Counted from the first letter of the stretch, positions 45,986-54,774 are shown. The stretch is 64,000 bases of DNA from Bacillus sp. ISL-55 (GCF_018613155.1 NZ_JAGGQU010000001.1:125848-189847); one strand, 5' to 3'. Numbers and translations are program-made. The notes: generated from the letters alone by a model not told the origin.

Positions 45986-46216
45986 ATGAAACAAGTGAAC
46001 ATTCAGGACCAGTATTTAAACCAATGTCGTAAGGACAATATTAATGTTACCGTCTTTTTACTGAACGGTTTTCAGTTAAGAGGCCAGATTAAAGGTTTCG
46101 ACAACTTTACCGTGCTTTTTGAATCTGATGGAAAACAGCAGCTTGTCTATAAGCATGCGATCTCAACATTCGCGCCGCAAAAGAATGTCCAGATCGATTA
46201 TGAGGGACAGGCTTAA
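45986..46216 (+). CDS. hfq: RNA chaperone Hfq
   Basis: A 76-aa Sm-like hexamer subunit that binds small RNAs and A-rich or U-rich tails. The Sm1 motif includes [21 protein letters not shown] and the Sm2 motif is [11 protein letters not shown]. The Gln near residue 8 and the F/Y-KHA tail line the RNA-binding faces. It starts at ATG after AGAGGAGGAT. It is short, as in other Firmicutes, lacking the long C-terminal tail of enteric Hfq. Confidence 0.97.
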   Translation: MKQVNIQDQYLNQCRKDNINVTVFLLNGFQLRGQIKGFDNFTVLFESDGKQQLVYKHAISTFAPQKNVQIDYEGQA

Positions 46217-46233
46217 TTAAATAATGACGAAGG

Positions 46234-46262
46234 AAACCCGCCTGGTGCGGGTTTTTTCTTTT
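46234..46262 (+). terminator. hfq terminator
   Basis: AAACCCGC and GCGGGTTT form an 8-bp stem with a 5-base loop and a T run. Confidence 0.88.
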
Positions 46263-46268
46263 TTATAA

Positions 46269-46307
46269 GGCTCTGTTCTCAGTCTTTTTCGCTATTACGA
46301 AACAGCC
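46269..46307 (+). repeat. 39-bp minimal derivative of the inverted-repeat element
   Basis: It starts GGCTCTGTTCTCAG and ends in the complement of GGCTGTTTCGTAAT, which resemble the two ends of the 180-bp elements at 23375 and 32476 with the centre missing. It starts seven bases after the hfq terminator, the kind of place where the larger copies sit. The flanks show no clear target duplication. Confidence 0.4.
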
Positions 46308-46352
46308 TTTATGAAAAAATTCTTATTACAACATGCTGTGGAGTTGAAATGC

Positions 46353-46386
46353 ACCCTTATGAAGGCGACTCGAGCGACATAAGGGT
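46353..46386 (+). repeat. Single copy related to the 53-bp repeat
   Basis: ACCCTTATG and CATAAGGGT form perfect 9-base arms around a 16-base purine-rich loop. This matches the arm sequence and loop length of the tandem units at 18633-18898. The rest of 46387-46700 before spoVK has no feature I can name. Confidence 0.55.
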
Positions 46387-46715
46387 ATGTTTCTGGTATA
46401 AATGTGCCCTTATTAATCTGATGCCAGCCAGTTAAAGATGCTGTTCACAGCTTTTAAACGATAATTGTTTAATTTAAAAATGAATTTCCACTTCCTTGAA
46501 TACATATAAATATAGAAGTTTATTTCTTGGGAAAGCGCATATTGTGACAAAAAGAGAGAATACCGCTGGTGTTTGTCGAACAATTCGAGTCCTTTGCATT
46601 AGGGGATTCCTAATGCGATATAAATGGCCGCATTTTTAACATGCATATGTTATAGGCGAATATCACAAATACAGCAAGAATGCGTATACTGTTTTCAGAA
46701 TGAGAGGTGAAATCT

Positions 46716-47672
46716 TTGGACCAACCGCTTCGGAAGAAAAACAACGGTCAAATCAGCATTGTTTTGAACGCACAGCAGAGAAAGACGTTGACAAAGGAAT
46801 TGCCTGAGTCGCAGCTGGTTCCAAAGTCAATCCCGCAGGAGCACGCAGCTTTAAAAGAAATTGAGGAAGAGCTCGGCGCGCTTGTAGGCATGGAAGAAAT
46901 GAAAAGGATGATCAAAGAGATTTATGCCTGGATTTATGTGAATAAGAAAAGGGAAGAAATGGGGCTTAAGGCTGGAAAACAGGCTCTGCATATGATGTTT
47001 AAGGGCAATCCGGGAACAGGTAAGACAACGGTTGCCAGGATTATCGGGAAGCTCTTCCTCAAAATGAATGTCCTTTCAAAAGGACATTTAATTGAAGCGG
47101 AGAGAGCTGACCTTGTTGGTGAATATATCGGGCATACCGCGCAAAAAACGCGAGATTTGATAAAAAAAGCAATGGGAGGCATCCTGTTCATTGATGAAGC
47201 CTATTCCCTCGGCCGTGGTGGAGAAAAGGATTTCGGCAAGGAAGCGATTGATACCCTCGTTAAACATATGGAGGATAAGCAGCATGAGTTTATCCTAATC
47301 CTTGCGGGGTATTCGCGGGAAATGGAATTTTTCCTGACTCTGAACCCTGGGCTTCATTCAAGGTTTCCGCTCGTCATTGATTTTCCCGATTATTCAATAG
47401 ATCAGCTTATGGAAATCGGCCAGCGAATGCTGAAGGAAAGGGAATATAGTCTGAGCCACGAGGCTGAAAGGAAGTTGCGGGAGCACCTTGTGAATGTGAA
47501 ATCAACACTCGGTGCCGCTGCATTTTCGAATGGGCGCTATGTTCGTAACGTGATTGAGAAATCCATCCGGGCACAGGCAATGCGGTTGTTAATGCAAAAT
47601 CAATACGACCGGCATGAACTCATGACTCTCCGCAGCAATGACCTCGTTTTTTCAGATGATAAGGGGAAATAA
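46716..47672 (+). CDS. spoVK: Stage V sporulation protein K, AAA ATPase
   Basis: A 318-aa CbxX/CfqX-family AAA protein needed late in sporulation. Walker A is FKGNPGTGKTTVARI, Walker B is GGILFIDEAYSLG, sensor 1 lies in ILILAGYSREME, and the arginine finger region is NPGLHSRFPLVIDF. The best start is TTG 46716 with GAGAGGTGA six bases before; GTG 46707 falls within that site. It follows hfq, as in B. subtilis. A mother-cell promoter was looked for and not found with confidence. Confidence 0.93.
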   Translation: MDQPLRKKNNGQISIVLNAQQRKTLTKELPESQLVPKSIPQEHAALKEIEEELGALVGMEEMKRMIKEIYAWIYVNKKREEMGLKAGKQALHMMFKGNPGTGKTTVARIIGKLFLKMNVLSKGHLIEAERADLVGEYIGHTAQKTRDLIKKAMGGILFIDEAYSLGRGGEKDFGKEAIDTLVKHMEDKQHEFILILAGYSREMEFFLTLNPGLHSRFPLVIDFPDYSIDQLMEIGQRMLKEREYSLSHEAERKLREHLVNVKSTLGAAAFSNGRYVRNVIEKSIRAQAMRLLMQNQYDRHELMTLRSNDLVFSDDKGK

Positions 47673-47702
47673 TGTCAGCAGCTTTGTTGACATTATTTTT
47701 TG
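47668..47702 (+). terminator. spoVK terminator
   Basis: AATAATGTCA and TGACATTATT pair across the stop codon with a 10-base loop, followed by T. Its 3' arm overlaps the -35 element of the next promoter. Confidence 0.75.
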
Positions 47703-47715
47703 CTTTTGTTAATAT
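47687..47715 (+). promoter_or_regulatory. Glutaredoxin gene promoter
   Basis: A consensus TTGACA is 17 bases from TAATAT. The -10 overlaps the left arm of the operator at 47713, and transcription would start inside that operator. Confidence 0.7.
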
Positions 47716-47730
47716 ACCCATAAGGGTATA
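47713..47730 (+). promoter_or_regulatory. CsoR/CstR-family-like operator
   Basis: TATACCCATAAGGGTATA has perfect 7-base arms TATACCC and GGGTATA around ATAA, the pattern bound by CsoR-superfamily repressors (copper-sensing CsoR, persulfide-sensing CstR). It covers the -10 and predicted start point of the glutaredoxin promoter, ideal for repression. Confidence 0.6.
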
Positions 47731-47757
47731 AAAACCAAACTACTGGGGGAATTTAGA

Positions 47758-47988
47758 ATGAACGATATTACAGTTTACACTACAAATACTTGTCCATACT
47801 GCACCATGCTGAAGAACTTTCTCGATGATAAAGGGATCGCATATAAAGAAGTGAATGTACAGCAAGACCCAATCGCCGCACAAAGGCTGGTCAATGCAAC
47901 TGGCCAAATGGGTGTGCCTCAGTCAAACGTAAACGGAAACTGGGTATTGGGCTTCGATCCTAATTCTGTTATGTCATTCTTAAAATAG
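47758..47988 (+). CDS. Glutaredoxin family protein
   Basis: A 76-aa thioredoxin-fold protein with the dithiol active site CPYC at residues 12-15, followed by the cis-Pro region MGVPQSNVNG and the C-terminal GFDPNSVMSFL. It resembles YruB/NrdH-type glutaredoxins, which reduce disulfides or persulfides. It starts at ATG after ACTGGGGG. A CsoR-like operator over its promoter suggests copper or reactive-sulfur induction. It is monocistronic, with a terminator directly after it. Confidence 0.88.
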   Translation: MNDITVYTTNTCPYCTMLKNFLDDKGIAYKEVNVQQDPIAAQRLVNATGQMGVPQSNVNGNWVLGFDPNSVMSFLK

Positions 47989-47994
47989 TTCCAG

Positions 47995-48027
47995 AGGATT
48001 CCAGTAATACTGGAATCCTTATTTATT
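47995..48027 (+). terminator. Glutaredoxin gene terminator
   Basis: AGGATTCCAG and CTGGAATCCT form a 10-bp stem with a 5-base loop and a T-rich tail. Between here and 48190 no other feature is visible. Confidence 0.82.
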
Positions 48028-48190
48028 TTCCGTATAAATATAAATCCATTTACATCCTTCCAATCTGTTGGCGAAGAACCCTTTTGATTGACTTCCCAAA
48101 TGTACTCAATCTCAACCGTTATTAGGGACCTCTTATTTAACATACTAGAGGCTTTAAATCACCCATTTTATAGTTTTTATTGGCTAGTGG

Positions 48191-48216
48191 GTTTGAAGAT
48201 AATCAATAAGGGGTAA
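48191..48216 (+). promoter_or_regulatory. Candidate sigma-B promoter
   Basis: GTTTGA and GGGTAA are 14 bases apart, close to the sigma-B consensus GTTTAA-N12-14-GGGTAT. It lies upstream of a gene for a protein with an RsbR-type STAS domain, of the kind that controls sigma-B. Confidence 0.4.
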
Positions 48217-48313
48217 AACATTGGGGTTTCCTTAAAGATTTTTTGGCAAAACTAATCATTATTGTAAATGGGGAGCAAACAATTTATATAGATAAAAAAG
48301 GAGCTAGTTATCA

Positions 48314-49333
48314 ATGGGGTATGAGTACAATCATGATATTGCAGGATACAATTTCGGCTGGGATGTAAATTCCGGAAAGTTCACGTTCGAGGGCGAAGAC
48401 GCTGTGCTTTTTTGGATCTCTTCAGCTATGAAAACCTTTTTTGATACGATTGAAGAGATATCTGGGGAAGAGGCCTCAAACCTCGTATTTGAATCGACAG
48501 GATTTCGCCAGGGGCTAGTCGTAGGCCAATATTTTGAAAAAATGAAAGAAGTAAACGTAGCCGAAGCGGCTGCGATGATTACCAATACATATGCAACCGC
48601 TGGGTGGGGGTTGACGATTATAAAGGATTTGGACTTTGAAACGAAAACATTTACAGCAATTATGAAGGACAGCTGGGAGCATAAAGTGAATGTTGCCCAA
48701 GGAAAGCAAAAGGGTGGAAGTTTCCTGCCCGCACATTACGCTGGAGTTTTCTCGGGACTGTTCGGAACAAATATCTGGTATGAAATCAAGCAGCATCAGT
48801 TAGAAGGACATGAACACAGTGTGATTGAATACTTCCCTTCTGATGTCACAATCGCTGATAATATCCATCAGCTGGCACGAAAGAAAGAATCAGAACAAAT
48901 CAGGAAACTCGAAGGGCTTGTTGAAGAAAAGACAGCTGAATTAAAAGAATTGGTCAATAAGCTTTCCTCTCCGATCATCCCGGTACTTGAGGGAATCGTC
49001 GTCGTTCCCCTGATTGGAAAATATGAGGAAGATAGGGCGGATCAGCTGATTGTAAATACACTTGATCGACTGCCATCCTATAAAGCCAGCTATCTCGTTC
49101 TCGATTTGACAGGCATGGATCAGGAAATCGGACCGCATGCCGTTAGTTTGATCGAGAAAATCGGATCAGCAGCAAGGCTAATCGGTACGAAAACAATACT
49201 GGTTGGGATTTCATCCACTCTTGGGATTGAAATCACCCAATCCAAGATCAACCTATCGAAATTCGATTGCTTCCAGACTCTTCAGCATGGCATCCATTAT
49301 GCGATCGGGCAGATGGGAAGAAAGATTATATAA
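48314..49333 (+). CDS. V4R-type sensor fused to an RsbR-like STAS domain
   Basis: A 339-aa soluble protein. Residues 1-185 look like a 4-vinyl-reductase (V4R) small-molecule-binding domain: FESTGFRQGLVVGQYF, TYATAGWGLTIIKDL and the end GVFSGLFGTNIWYE. A short coiled coil (ARKKESEQIRKLEGLVEEKT) leads to a C-terminal STAS domain (LSSPIIPVLEGIVVVPLIG, LVLDLTGM) of the RsbR type used in stressosomes. In B. subtilis RsbR a Thr (T205) follows this strand; here the aligned residue is Gly, so this phosphosite seems lost. ATG 48314 follows AAGGAG at about ten bases. It is monocistronic. The ligand and partners are unknown. Confidence 0.75.
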   Translation: MGYEYNHDIAGYNFGWDVNSGKFTFEGEDAVLFWISSAMKTFFDTIEEISGEEASNLVFESTGFRQGLVVGQYFEKMKEVNVAEAAAMITNTYATAGWGLTIIKDLDFETKTFTAIMKDSWEHKVNVAQGKQKGGSFLPAHYAGVFSGLFGTNIWYEIKQHQLEGHEHSVIEYFPSDVTIADNIHQLARKKESEQIRKLEGLVEEKTAELKELVNKLSSPIIPVLEGIVVVPLIGKYEEDRADQLIVNTLDRLPSYKASYLVLDLTGMDQEIGPHAVSLIEKIGSAARLIGTKTILVGISSTLGIEITQSKINLSKFDCFQTLQHGIHYAIGQMGRKII

Positions 49334-49340
49334 ATAGAAA

Positions 49341-49377
49341 AAAACAGAGCTGATTCATGATGAATCAGCTCTGTTTT
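49341..49377. terminator. Strong bidirectional terminator
   Basis: AAAACAGAGCTGATTCA and TGAATCAGCTCTGTTTT form a perfect 17-bp stem with a 3-base loop between convergent genes. Confidence 0.92.
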
Positions 49378-49398
49378 CTGCCAGGAAGTATAAGTTTC

Positions 49399-49451
49399 CA
49401 CTTCGAGAATTGTCTAGCTCAAGTGCCTATCTCCTCGAGTCGCTTCGGCAC
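49399..49451 (+). repeat. Dispersed Bacillus-type intergenic repeat, copy 2
   Basis: CACTTCGAGAATTGTCTAGC followed by TCAAGTGCCTATC and CTCGAGTCGCTTCGGC matches the complement of 42916-42972 in its first half and adds a GTCGCTTCGGC end often seen in Bacillus intergenic repeats. Confidence 0.65.
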
Positions 49452-49456
49452 AGTCC

Positions 49457-50065
49457 TTATTGTACTCCAAGCTTTCGGACTGGTAAGTGCCATTTGTAAG
49501 TATAAGACAGTACGCGGAGTGCGGTGATGACAGCGAATAGTCCATAGAGTTCGACAGCTTGATTAGCCATTCCAAGGCCGATGACAAGTCCGGCAAGAAC
49601 GGCCCACACTGCATAGATTTCTGCCTTCAATACTAATGGCTTTCTGCCAGCGAGCAGATCGCGGATTATTCCGCCGCCGCTTCCGGTTAACACAGCTGCA
49701 ACAATGATGGCGCTTAATGGATGGCCCATATTAGATGCGTAGATCGCTCCCTGGATCGCGAAGGCAGCAAGCCCGATGGCATCGAAAAAGTTGCCCCAGC
49801 GCTGCCAATGTTTTAATAGATTGCCAGGAAATAAGAAAACGATGGTGATTGACATCAAAGCCAGATTAAAAAATATGCCCTGTTCCCATAATGCTGAGAC
49901 GGGTACGCCGATTAGCAGGTTACGGATAGCCCCGCCGCCAAATGCTGTGACGATTCCTAATATATAAACTCCGAAGATATCATATTCCTCTTCCATTGCA
50001 ATAAACGCACCGCTGATCGCGAATGCTACTGTTCCAATCATGCTGAGTACTTCCCATGTCATCAT
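49457..50065 (-). CDS. TRIC-family cation channel / UPF0126 membrane protein
   Basis: A 202-aa integral membrane protein made of two repeated halves of three hydrophobic helices, each with a glycine-rich turn: VTAFGGGAIRNLLIG in the first and LTGSGGGIIRDLLAGRKP in the second. This duplicated GGG-x-x-R-[ND] signature defines the UPF0126/TRIC family, whose bacterial members form trimeric cation channels or, in some cases, are linked to glycine transport. ATG 50065 on the minus strand follows AAGAGGAG. The physiological substrate is not given by the sequence. Confidence 0.88.
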   Translation of the reverse strand: MMTWEVLSMIGTVAFAISGAFIAMEEEYDIFGVYILGIVTAFGGGAIRNLLIGVPVSALWEQGIFFNLALMSITIVFLFPGNLLKHWQRWGNFFDAIGLAAFAIQGAIYASNMGHPLSAIIVAAVLTGSGGGIIRDLLAGRKPLVLKAEIYAVWAVLAGLVIGLGMANQAVELYGLFAVITALRVLSYTYKWHLPVRKLGVQ

Positions 50066-50243
50066 GTTTTTCTCCTCTTGTTAAAATGATGCCTGAATAC
50101 TAAAATAATTAAATGAAAACATATTGATTTTATCATGTTTATTTCAATTTACAACGATTTTTACCCCGACTTTCAAAATTTTTGTTTGGTGCTTTATTTT
50201 GGTATGATGTCTTTAGCTATATATATGGAAAGAAGGGTGTTAT

Positions 50244-51500
50244 TTGGAACAGGAAAACGTATTTGAAAAAGTGATTCTTGTTGGCTGCCAGACGACTGAA
50301 GAAGATCTTCGGTTTCAATATTCAATGGAGGAACTTGAATCACTTACGGAAACGGCAAAGGGAAATGTCCTTATGCAGGTTGTCCAAAAGCGGCCTAAAG
50401 TTCATCCTGCTACATACATTGGCAAAGGAAAGGTGGAAGAGCTTCAGACACTAGAGGAGGAGCTCGAGCCGGACTTAATCATCTTCAATGATGAACTGTC
50501 GCCAAGCCAAAACCGCAATCTTTCTGCCAACTTAAAGGCCAGGGTTATCGACCGCACGCAGCTGATTCTCGATATTTTCGCTCAAAGGGCTCGGTCCAAA
50601 GAAGGAAAACTTCAGGTTGAGCTTGCTCAGCTCCAGTACCTGCTGCCTCGGCTTGGCGGAAAAGGGATTGAGATGTCTCGTCTTGGTGCTGGAATCGGAA
50701 CAAGAGGGCCTGGTGAAACGAAGCTGGAGTCCGACCGCCGTCATATCCGAAAACGAATTGACGATATCAAAACTCAATTGTCAGTAATCGTTCAGCACCG
50801 TGACCGCTACAGGGAACGCCGGAAGAAGAACAAGACGTTCCAGATTGCGCTAGTCGGTTACACAAATGCAGGAAAGTCGACGCTGTTTAACCGGTTGACA
50901 GAAGCAGAGTCCTTTGAAGAAAATCAGTTATTCGCTACGCTTGATCCTATGACAAGGAAGGCGATTTTACCAAGCGGCTTTACGGCTCTCTTGACAGATA
51001 CGGTCGGATTCATCCAGGACTTGCCGACAACATTAATCGCTGCTTTCCGTTCGACACTGGAGGAAGTCCGGGAGGCAGATTTGCTTCTGCATGTAGTGGA
51101 CATGTCGAATGAAGATTATTTTTCACATGAACAGACCGTCAATAAATTGCTTGAGGACCTTGAAGTCCACCACATCCCGCAGATTACCGTTTATAACAAA
51201 CGAGATATCGCACACCAGGATTTTGTGCCAAATGCCAAAAATGAAACGGCTTTTATAAGCGCGTTCAGTGAGGAAGACCGCAGGAATCTCCTTTTAAAAA
51301 TCGAACAGTCAATCATTGGGATGATGGAGCCATTTCATGTCCTTGTGCCCTCCGATGAGGGGAAACTGCTGGCACAGCTGAAAAATGAGACCATTCTTCG
51401 TGAACTTGCTTTTGATGAAGAAAAGCAAGGCTATGTCTGCAAGGGATACTCGCTGGCAGACCATTATATTACCGGCCAGCTGAAACTATTTTCGATTTAA
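50244..51500 (+). CDS. hflX: GTPase HflX
   Basis: A 418-aa GTPase that binds the ribosome, splits stalled or heat-damaged ribosomes and aids hibernation exit. The N-terminal domain has GKGKVEEL and [13 protein letters not shown] and leads to a coiled-coil linker with [15 protein letters not shown]. The G domain has G1 [13 protein letters not shown]3 DTVGFI and G4 NKRD. It starts at TTG 50244 with AAGGGTG at about six bases. An extended -10 TGGTATGAT lies at 50200-50208. It corresponds to B. subtilis ynbA and precedes ynbB. Confidence 0.94.
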   Translation: MEQENVFEKVILVGCQTTEEDLRFQYSMEELESLTETAKGNVLMQVVQKRPKVHPATYIGKGKVEELQTLEEELEPDLIIFNDELSPSQNRNLSANLKARVIDRTQLILDIFAQRARSKEGKLQVELAQLQYLLPRLGGKGIEMSRLGAGIGTRGPGETKLESDRRHIRKRIDDIKTQLSVIVQHRDRYRERRKKNKTFQIALVGYTNAGKSTLFNRLTEAESFEENQLFATLDPMTRKAILPSGFTALLTDTVGFIQDLPTTLIAAFRSTLEEVREADLLLHVVDMSNEDYFSHEQTVNKLLEDLEVHHIPQITVYNKRDIAHQDFVPNAKNETAFISAFSEEDRRNLLLKIEQSIIGMMEPFHVLVPSDEGKLLAQLKNETILRELAFDEEKQGYVCKGYSLADHYITGQLKLFSI

Positions 51501-51510
51501 ATTGATTCTA

Positions 51511-51533
51511 ACAAAATCTTTATGACAACAGCC
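51511..51533 (-). repeat. Solo left end of the inverted-repeat element
   Basis: ACAAAATCTTTATGACAACA followed by GCC resembles the complement of the left end of the element (ACAATCTTTACGAAAACAGC) with a few changes. It begins 11 bases after the hflX stop and just before the ynbB ribosome site. Confidence 0.4.
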
Positions 51534-51556
51534 TTTTATACAGATAGGAGAGCAAC

Positions 51557-52828
51557 ATGTTTACACAATTAAAAAACGGGCAGATGCTGCAGTCGCTTGT
51601 CAGCGAAATTGAGCAGCAAATCGCCGGGGTACACAAGAAAATTGATGAACGTATTGATTTAAACCAATTCAGGGTATTGCAGAGTTTCCAGAAGCATCGT
51701 GTGAGTGATTCTCATTTCATCCCGACCACTGGCTATGGATACGACGATGCTGGCAGAGAAACACTCGAGAAAATATACGCCGAGGTGTTTGGAGCTGAAG
51801 CCGGACTGGTTCGCCCGCAAATCATCTCCGGAACTCATGCTATTTCTATTTCGCTATTTGGAATTCTCCGGCCTGGAGATGAGCTGTTATACATCACTGG
51901 TAAACCTTATGACACTCTTGAAGAAATTGTCGGGATACGCGGTACCGGAAATGGATCATTGAAGGAATTTGGAATTTCCTACAATACGGTCCACCTTACG
52001 GAAAAGGGAGAAATCGATTGGAGTGCGGTCGAAAAAACAATCAAGCCTGAAACAAAAATGATCGGAATCCAGCGCTCAAAAGGTTATGCAACGAGGCCAT
52101 CTTTCACTGTTGAGCAAATTGGCGAAATGATCAAATTTGTTAAGGAGATCAAGCCAGACGTCGTTGTGTTTGTTGATAACTGTTATGGTGAGTTTGTTGA
52201 GGAACTTGAACCCTGCCATGTTGGCGCTGATTTGATGGCTGGCTCTTTGATTAAAAATCCTGGCGGCGGTATTGCCAAAACAGGCGGGTACATCGTTGGC
52301 AAGGAACAATATGTGGAGTCATGTTCCTACCGGATGACATCCCCGGGAATTGGGGCAGAGGCCGGAGCTTCATTATATTCATTGCAGGAAATGTACCAGG
52401 GATTCTTCATGGCACCACATATTGTCGCGCAGGCCTTGAAGGGTGCCGTTTTCACAGCCGCAATGCTGGACCGTTTAGGGATGAACTCATCCCCTAAATG
52501 GAATGCGGAACGGACTGATCTAATCCAGGCAGTCCAATTCGATGACCGGGATAAAATGGTTGCTTTTTGCCAGGCGATTCAGTATGCTTCGCCAATCAAT
52601 TCCCATGTAACGGCACATCCTGCTTATATGCCGGGATATGAGGATGATGTAATTATGGCTGCTGGTACATTCATCCAGGGAGCGAGTATTGAATTAACAG
52701 CTGATGGACCAATCAGACCTCCATATGTCGCGTATGTACAGGGTGGTTTAACATATTCCCATGTGAAGATGGCTGTTTGCATTGCAATCGATTCTTTAAT
52801 CGAAAAAGGTTTAATTCATATAAAATAG
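51557..52828 (+). CDS. ynbB: PLP-dependent YnbB, methionine gamma-lyase-like, EF-P modification
   Basis: A 423-aa fold-type I PLP enzyme of the aluminium-resistance/methionine gamma-lyase family. The PLP-lysine region is MAGSLIKNPGGGIAKTGGYIVG, VFVDNCYGEF carries the Asp that pairs with the pyridine nitrogen, and GYGYDDAGRETLEKIYAEVFGAE lies near the N terminus. B. subtilis ynbB is one of the genes needed to build the 5-aminopentanol group on EF-P, alongside ymfI, also in this window. It starts at ATG after ATAGGAGAG, and glnR follows as in B. subtilis. Confidence 0.9.
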   Translation: MFTQLKNGQMLQSLVSEIEQQIAGVHKKIDERIDLNQFRVLQSFQKHRVSDSHFIPTTGYGYDDAGRETLEKIYAEVFGAEAGLVRPQIISGTHAISISLFGILRPGDELLYITGKPYDTLEEIVGIRGTGNGSLKEFGISYNTVHLTEKGEIDWSAVEKTIKPETKMIGIQRSKGYATRPSFTVEQIGEMIKFVKEIKPDVVVFVDNCYGEFVEELEPCHVGADLMAGSLIKNPGGGIAKTGGYIVGKEQYVESCSYRMTSPGIGAEAGASLYSLQEMYQGFFMAPHIVAQALKGAVFTAAMLDRLGMNSSPKWNAERTDLIQAVQFDDRDKMVAFCQAIQYASPINSHVTAHPAYMPGYEDDVIMAAGTFIQGASIELTADGPIRPPYVAYVQGGLTYSHVKMAVCIAIDSLIEKGLIHIK

Positions 52829-52838
52829 GTAAATATAC

Positions 52839-52875
52839 AACAGGACGCTTGCTAAATAAGTCCTGTTCTTTTTTT
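52839..52875 (+). terminator. ynbB terminator
   Basis: AACAGGAC and GTCCTGTT pair with a 13-base loop and are followed by a T run. Confidence 0.75.
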
Positions 52876-52886
52876 ATGATTTTTCA

Positions 52887-52903
52887 TGTCAGATAATCTA
52901 ACA
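52887..52903 (+). promoter_or_regulatory. GlnR/TnrA box 1 of glnRA
   Basis: TGTCAGATAATCTAACA fits TGTNA-N7-TNACA at every specified position. It lies just upstream of the glnR promoter. Confidence 0.88.
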
Positions 52904-52908
52904 TATGT

Positions 52909-52937
52909 TTGACAACAAAACTTACATTGAATATAAT
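52909..52937 (+). promoter_or_regulatory. glnRA promoter with overlapping GlnR box 2
   Basis: A full-consensus sigma-A promoter: TTGACA, 17 bases, TATAAT. TGACA-N7-TTACA (52910-52926) overlaps the -35 and spacer and fits the GlnR consensus with one mismatch. Two boxes in this layout match the B. subtilis glnRA operator and give feedback repression when nitrogen is plentiful. Confidence 0.88.
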
Positions 52938-52971
52938 GAGAGTATCTTAAAAGGAAGGAGGAGAAATCATC

Positions 52972-53376
52972 ATGGGCGGAAGTGATATTCGCCGGAATAT
53001 GCCGCTCTTTAGCATTGGGATTGTCATGCAGCTGACAGATTTGACTGCCAGGCAAATCCGATACTATGAAGAGCATGAATTGATTTCTCCGGCAAGAACA
53101 GAGGGCAATAAACGACTCTTTTCCTTAAACGATATTGATAAGCTCCTCGAGATCAAAGATTTGATCGACCAGGGAGTAAACATGGCAGGCATCAAGCAAA
53201 TTTTTAATGTTAAACAACAGACAGCCATTAGTGCTGCTGAGAAAAAACAAGCTGAAAAAACGAGACGGGAATTATCTGATGCAGATCTGCGTAAATTGCT
53301 TCGCAAGGAACTACAGCAGGCAGGACGCTTTAACCGATCTGGCAACCATGGAGACATGTCGAGATTTTTTCATTAG
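52972..53376 (+). CDS. glnR: Nitrogen-responsive repressor GlnR
   Basis: A 134-aa MerR-family DNA-binding protein. The winged helix is seen as [20 protein letters not shown], followed by a short dimer helix and a C-terminal autoinhibitory tail that feedback-inhibited glutamine synthetase relieves. It represses its own operon under excess glutamine through the two upstream boxes. It starts at ATG after GGAAGGAGGAG. glnA follows 44 bases downstream in one operon. Confidence 0.96.
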   Translation: MGGSDIRRNMPLFSIGIVMQLTDLTARQIRYYEEHELISPARTEGNKRLFSLNDIDKLLEIKDLIDQGVNMAGIKQIFNVKQQTAISAAEKKQAEKTRRELSDADLRKLLRKELQQAGRFNRSGNHGDMSRFFH

Positions 53377-53420
53377 TAATCCAAATTTCTATCATTTAAA
53401 TTCTAGGAGGAACTTTAACA

Positions 53421-54761
53421 ATGGCTAAGACGTTTACAAGAGAAGACATTATTCGCTTATCAAAAGAAGAAAATGTAAAATTCATTCGTTTGCAGTTCAC
53501 AGACATTCTAGGAACAATCAAGAACGTTGAAATTCCAATCAGCCAGCTTGAAAAAGCGCTTGATAATAAGATGATGTTTGACGGTTCTTCAATTGAAGGC
53601 TTCGTTCGTATCGAAGAATCTGATATGTACCTGATCCCTGATTTGGATACATGGGTAATCTTCCCTTGGACAGCTGAAAAAGGTAAGGTTGCACGTTTGA
53701 TCTGTGATATTAAAAATTCTGATGGCACACCTTTTGCAGGTGATCCACGCGGTAACCTTAAGCGTGTCCTGAAGGAAATGGAAGAGCTGGGTTTCACTAA
53801 CTTCAACCTTGGACCAGAACCGGAATTCTTCCTGTTCAAGCTCGATGTGAACGGTGAGCCAACACTTGAATTGAATGACAACGGCGGTTACTTTGACCTT
53901 GCGCCAACAGACCTTGGTGAAAACTGCCGCCGCGATATCGTGCTTGAACTAGAAGAAATGGGCTTCGAGATTGAAGCGTCCCACCACGAGGTTGCTCCTG
54001 GACAGCACGAAATCGACTTCAAATATGCTGATGCATTGACAGCTTGTGACCAGATCCAGACATTCAAGCTAGTTGTTAAAACTATTGCACGCAAACACGG
54101 TCTGCACGCAACATTCATGCCGAAGCCATTGTTCGGCGTAAATGGATCTGGAATGCACTGCAACATGTCATTGTTCCGCAACGGCGAAAACTCATTCTAT
54201 GATCCATCCGATAAAAAGCTTGAGCTAAGCGAAACTGCGTACCAGTTCATCGCTGGAACGCTTAAGCACGCATCTGGATTCACAGCTGTAACAAACCCAA
54301 CTGTTAACTCTTATAAGCGTCTCGTTCCTGGTTATGAAGCACCTTGCTACGTTGCATGGTCTGCAAAGAACCGTTCACCATTGATCCGTATCCCTGCTTC
54401 ACGCGGCTTGAGCACACGTGTTGAAGTCCGCAGCGTTGACCCTGCAGCAAACCCATACCTTGCAATGGCAGTATTGCTTGCAGCAGGTCTTGATGGAATC
54501 AAGAACAAATTGACTCCTCCTGCATCAGTAGACCGCAACATCTACGTGATGAACAAGGAAGAACGTGTGGAAGAAGGAATCGATGACCTGCCACCAACAT
54601 TGGCAGCAGCTCTAGACCAGCTGAAAAAGAATGAAGTAATCAGCGCAGCTCTTGGCGACCATATCCTCGAACACTTCGTCGAAGCAAAAGAGATTGAATG
54701 GGATATGTTCCGCACTCAGGTTCACCCATGGGAGCGCGAACAGTACATGAGCATGTATTAA
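53421..54761 (+). CDS. glnA: Glutamine synthetase type I-alpha
   Basis: A 446-aa enzyme that makes glutamine from glutamate, ammonium and ATP as a dodecamer. The N-terminal latch region includes [27 protein letters not shown] is the Asp latch, GPEPEFFLF and [15 protein letters not shown] hold metal and glutamate ligands, and [17 protein letters not shown] binds ATP. It lacks the adenylylation loop of GSI-beta, so control is by GlnR and feedback inhibition. It starts at ATG after CTAGGAGG. Confidence 0.98.
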   Translation: MAKTFTREDIIRLSKEENVKFIRLQFTDILGTIKNVEIPISQLEKALDNKMMFDGSSIEGFVRIEESDMYLIPDLDTWVIFPWTAEKGKVARLICDIKNSDGTPFAGDPRGNLKRVLKEMEELGFTNFNLGPEPEFFLFKLDVNGEPTLELNDNGGYFDLAPTDLGENCRRDIVLELEEMGFEIEASHHEVAPGQHEIDFKYADALTACDQIQTFKLVVKTIARKHGLHATFMPKPLFGVNGSGMHCNMSLFRNGENSFYDPSDKKLELSETAYQFIAGTLKHASGFTAVTNPTVNSYKRLVPGYEAPCYVAWSAKNRSPLIRIPASRGLSTRVEVRSVDPAANPYLAMAVLLAAGLDGIKNKLTPPASVDRNIYVMNKEERVEEGIDDLPPTLAAALDQLKKNEVISAALGDHILEHFVEAKEIEWDMFRTQVHPWEREQYMSMY

Positions 54762-54774
54762 TCGGAAGAAATGG

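Noticed and set aside
46600-46715. Sigma-E or sigma-K promoter for spoVK
   Set aside because: CATATGTTA at 46644 looks like a -10 but no -35 is at the right distance, so it was not called.
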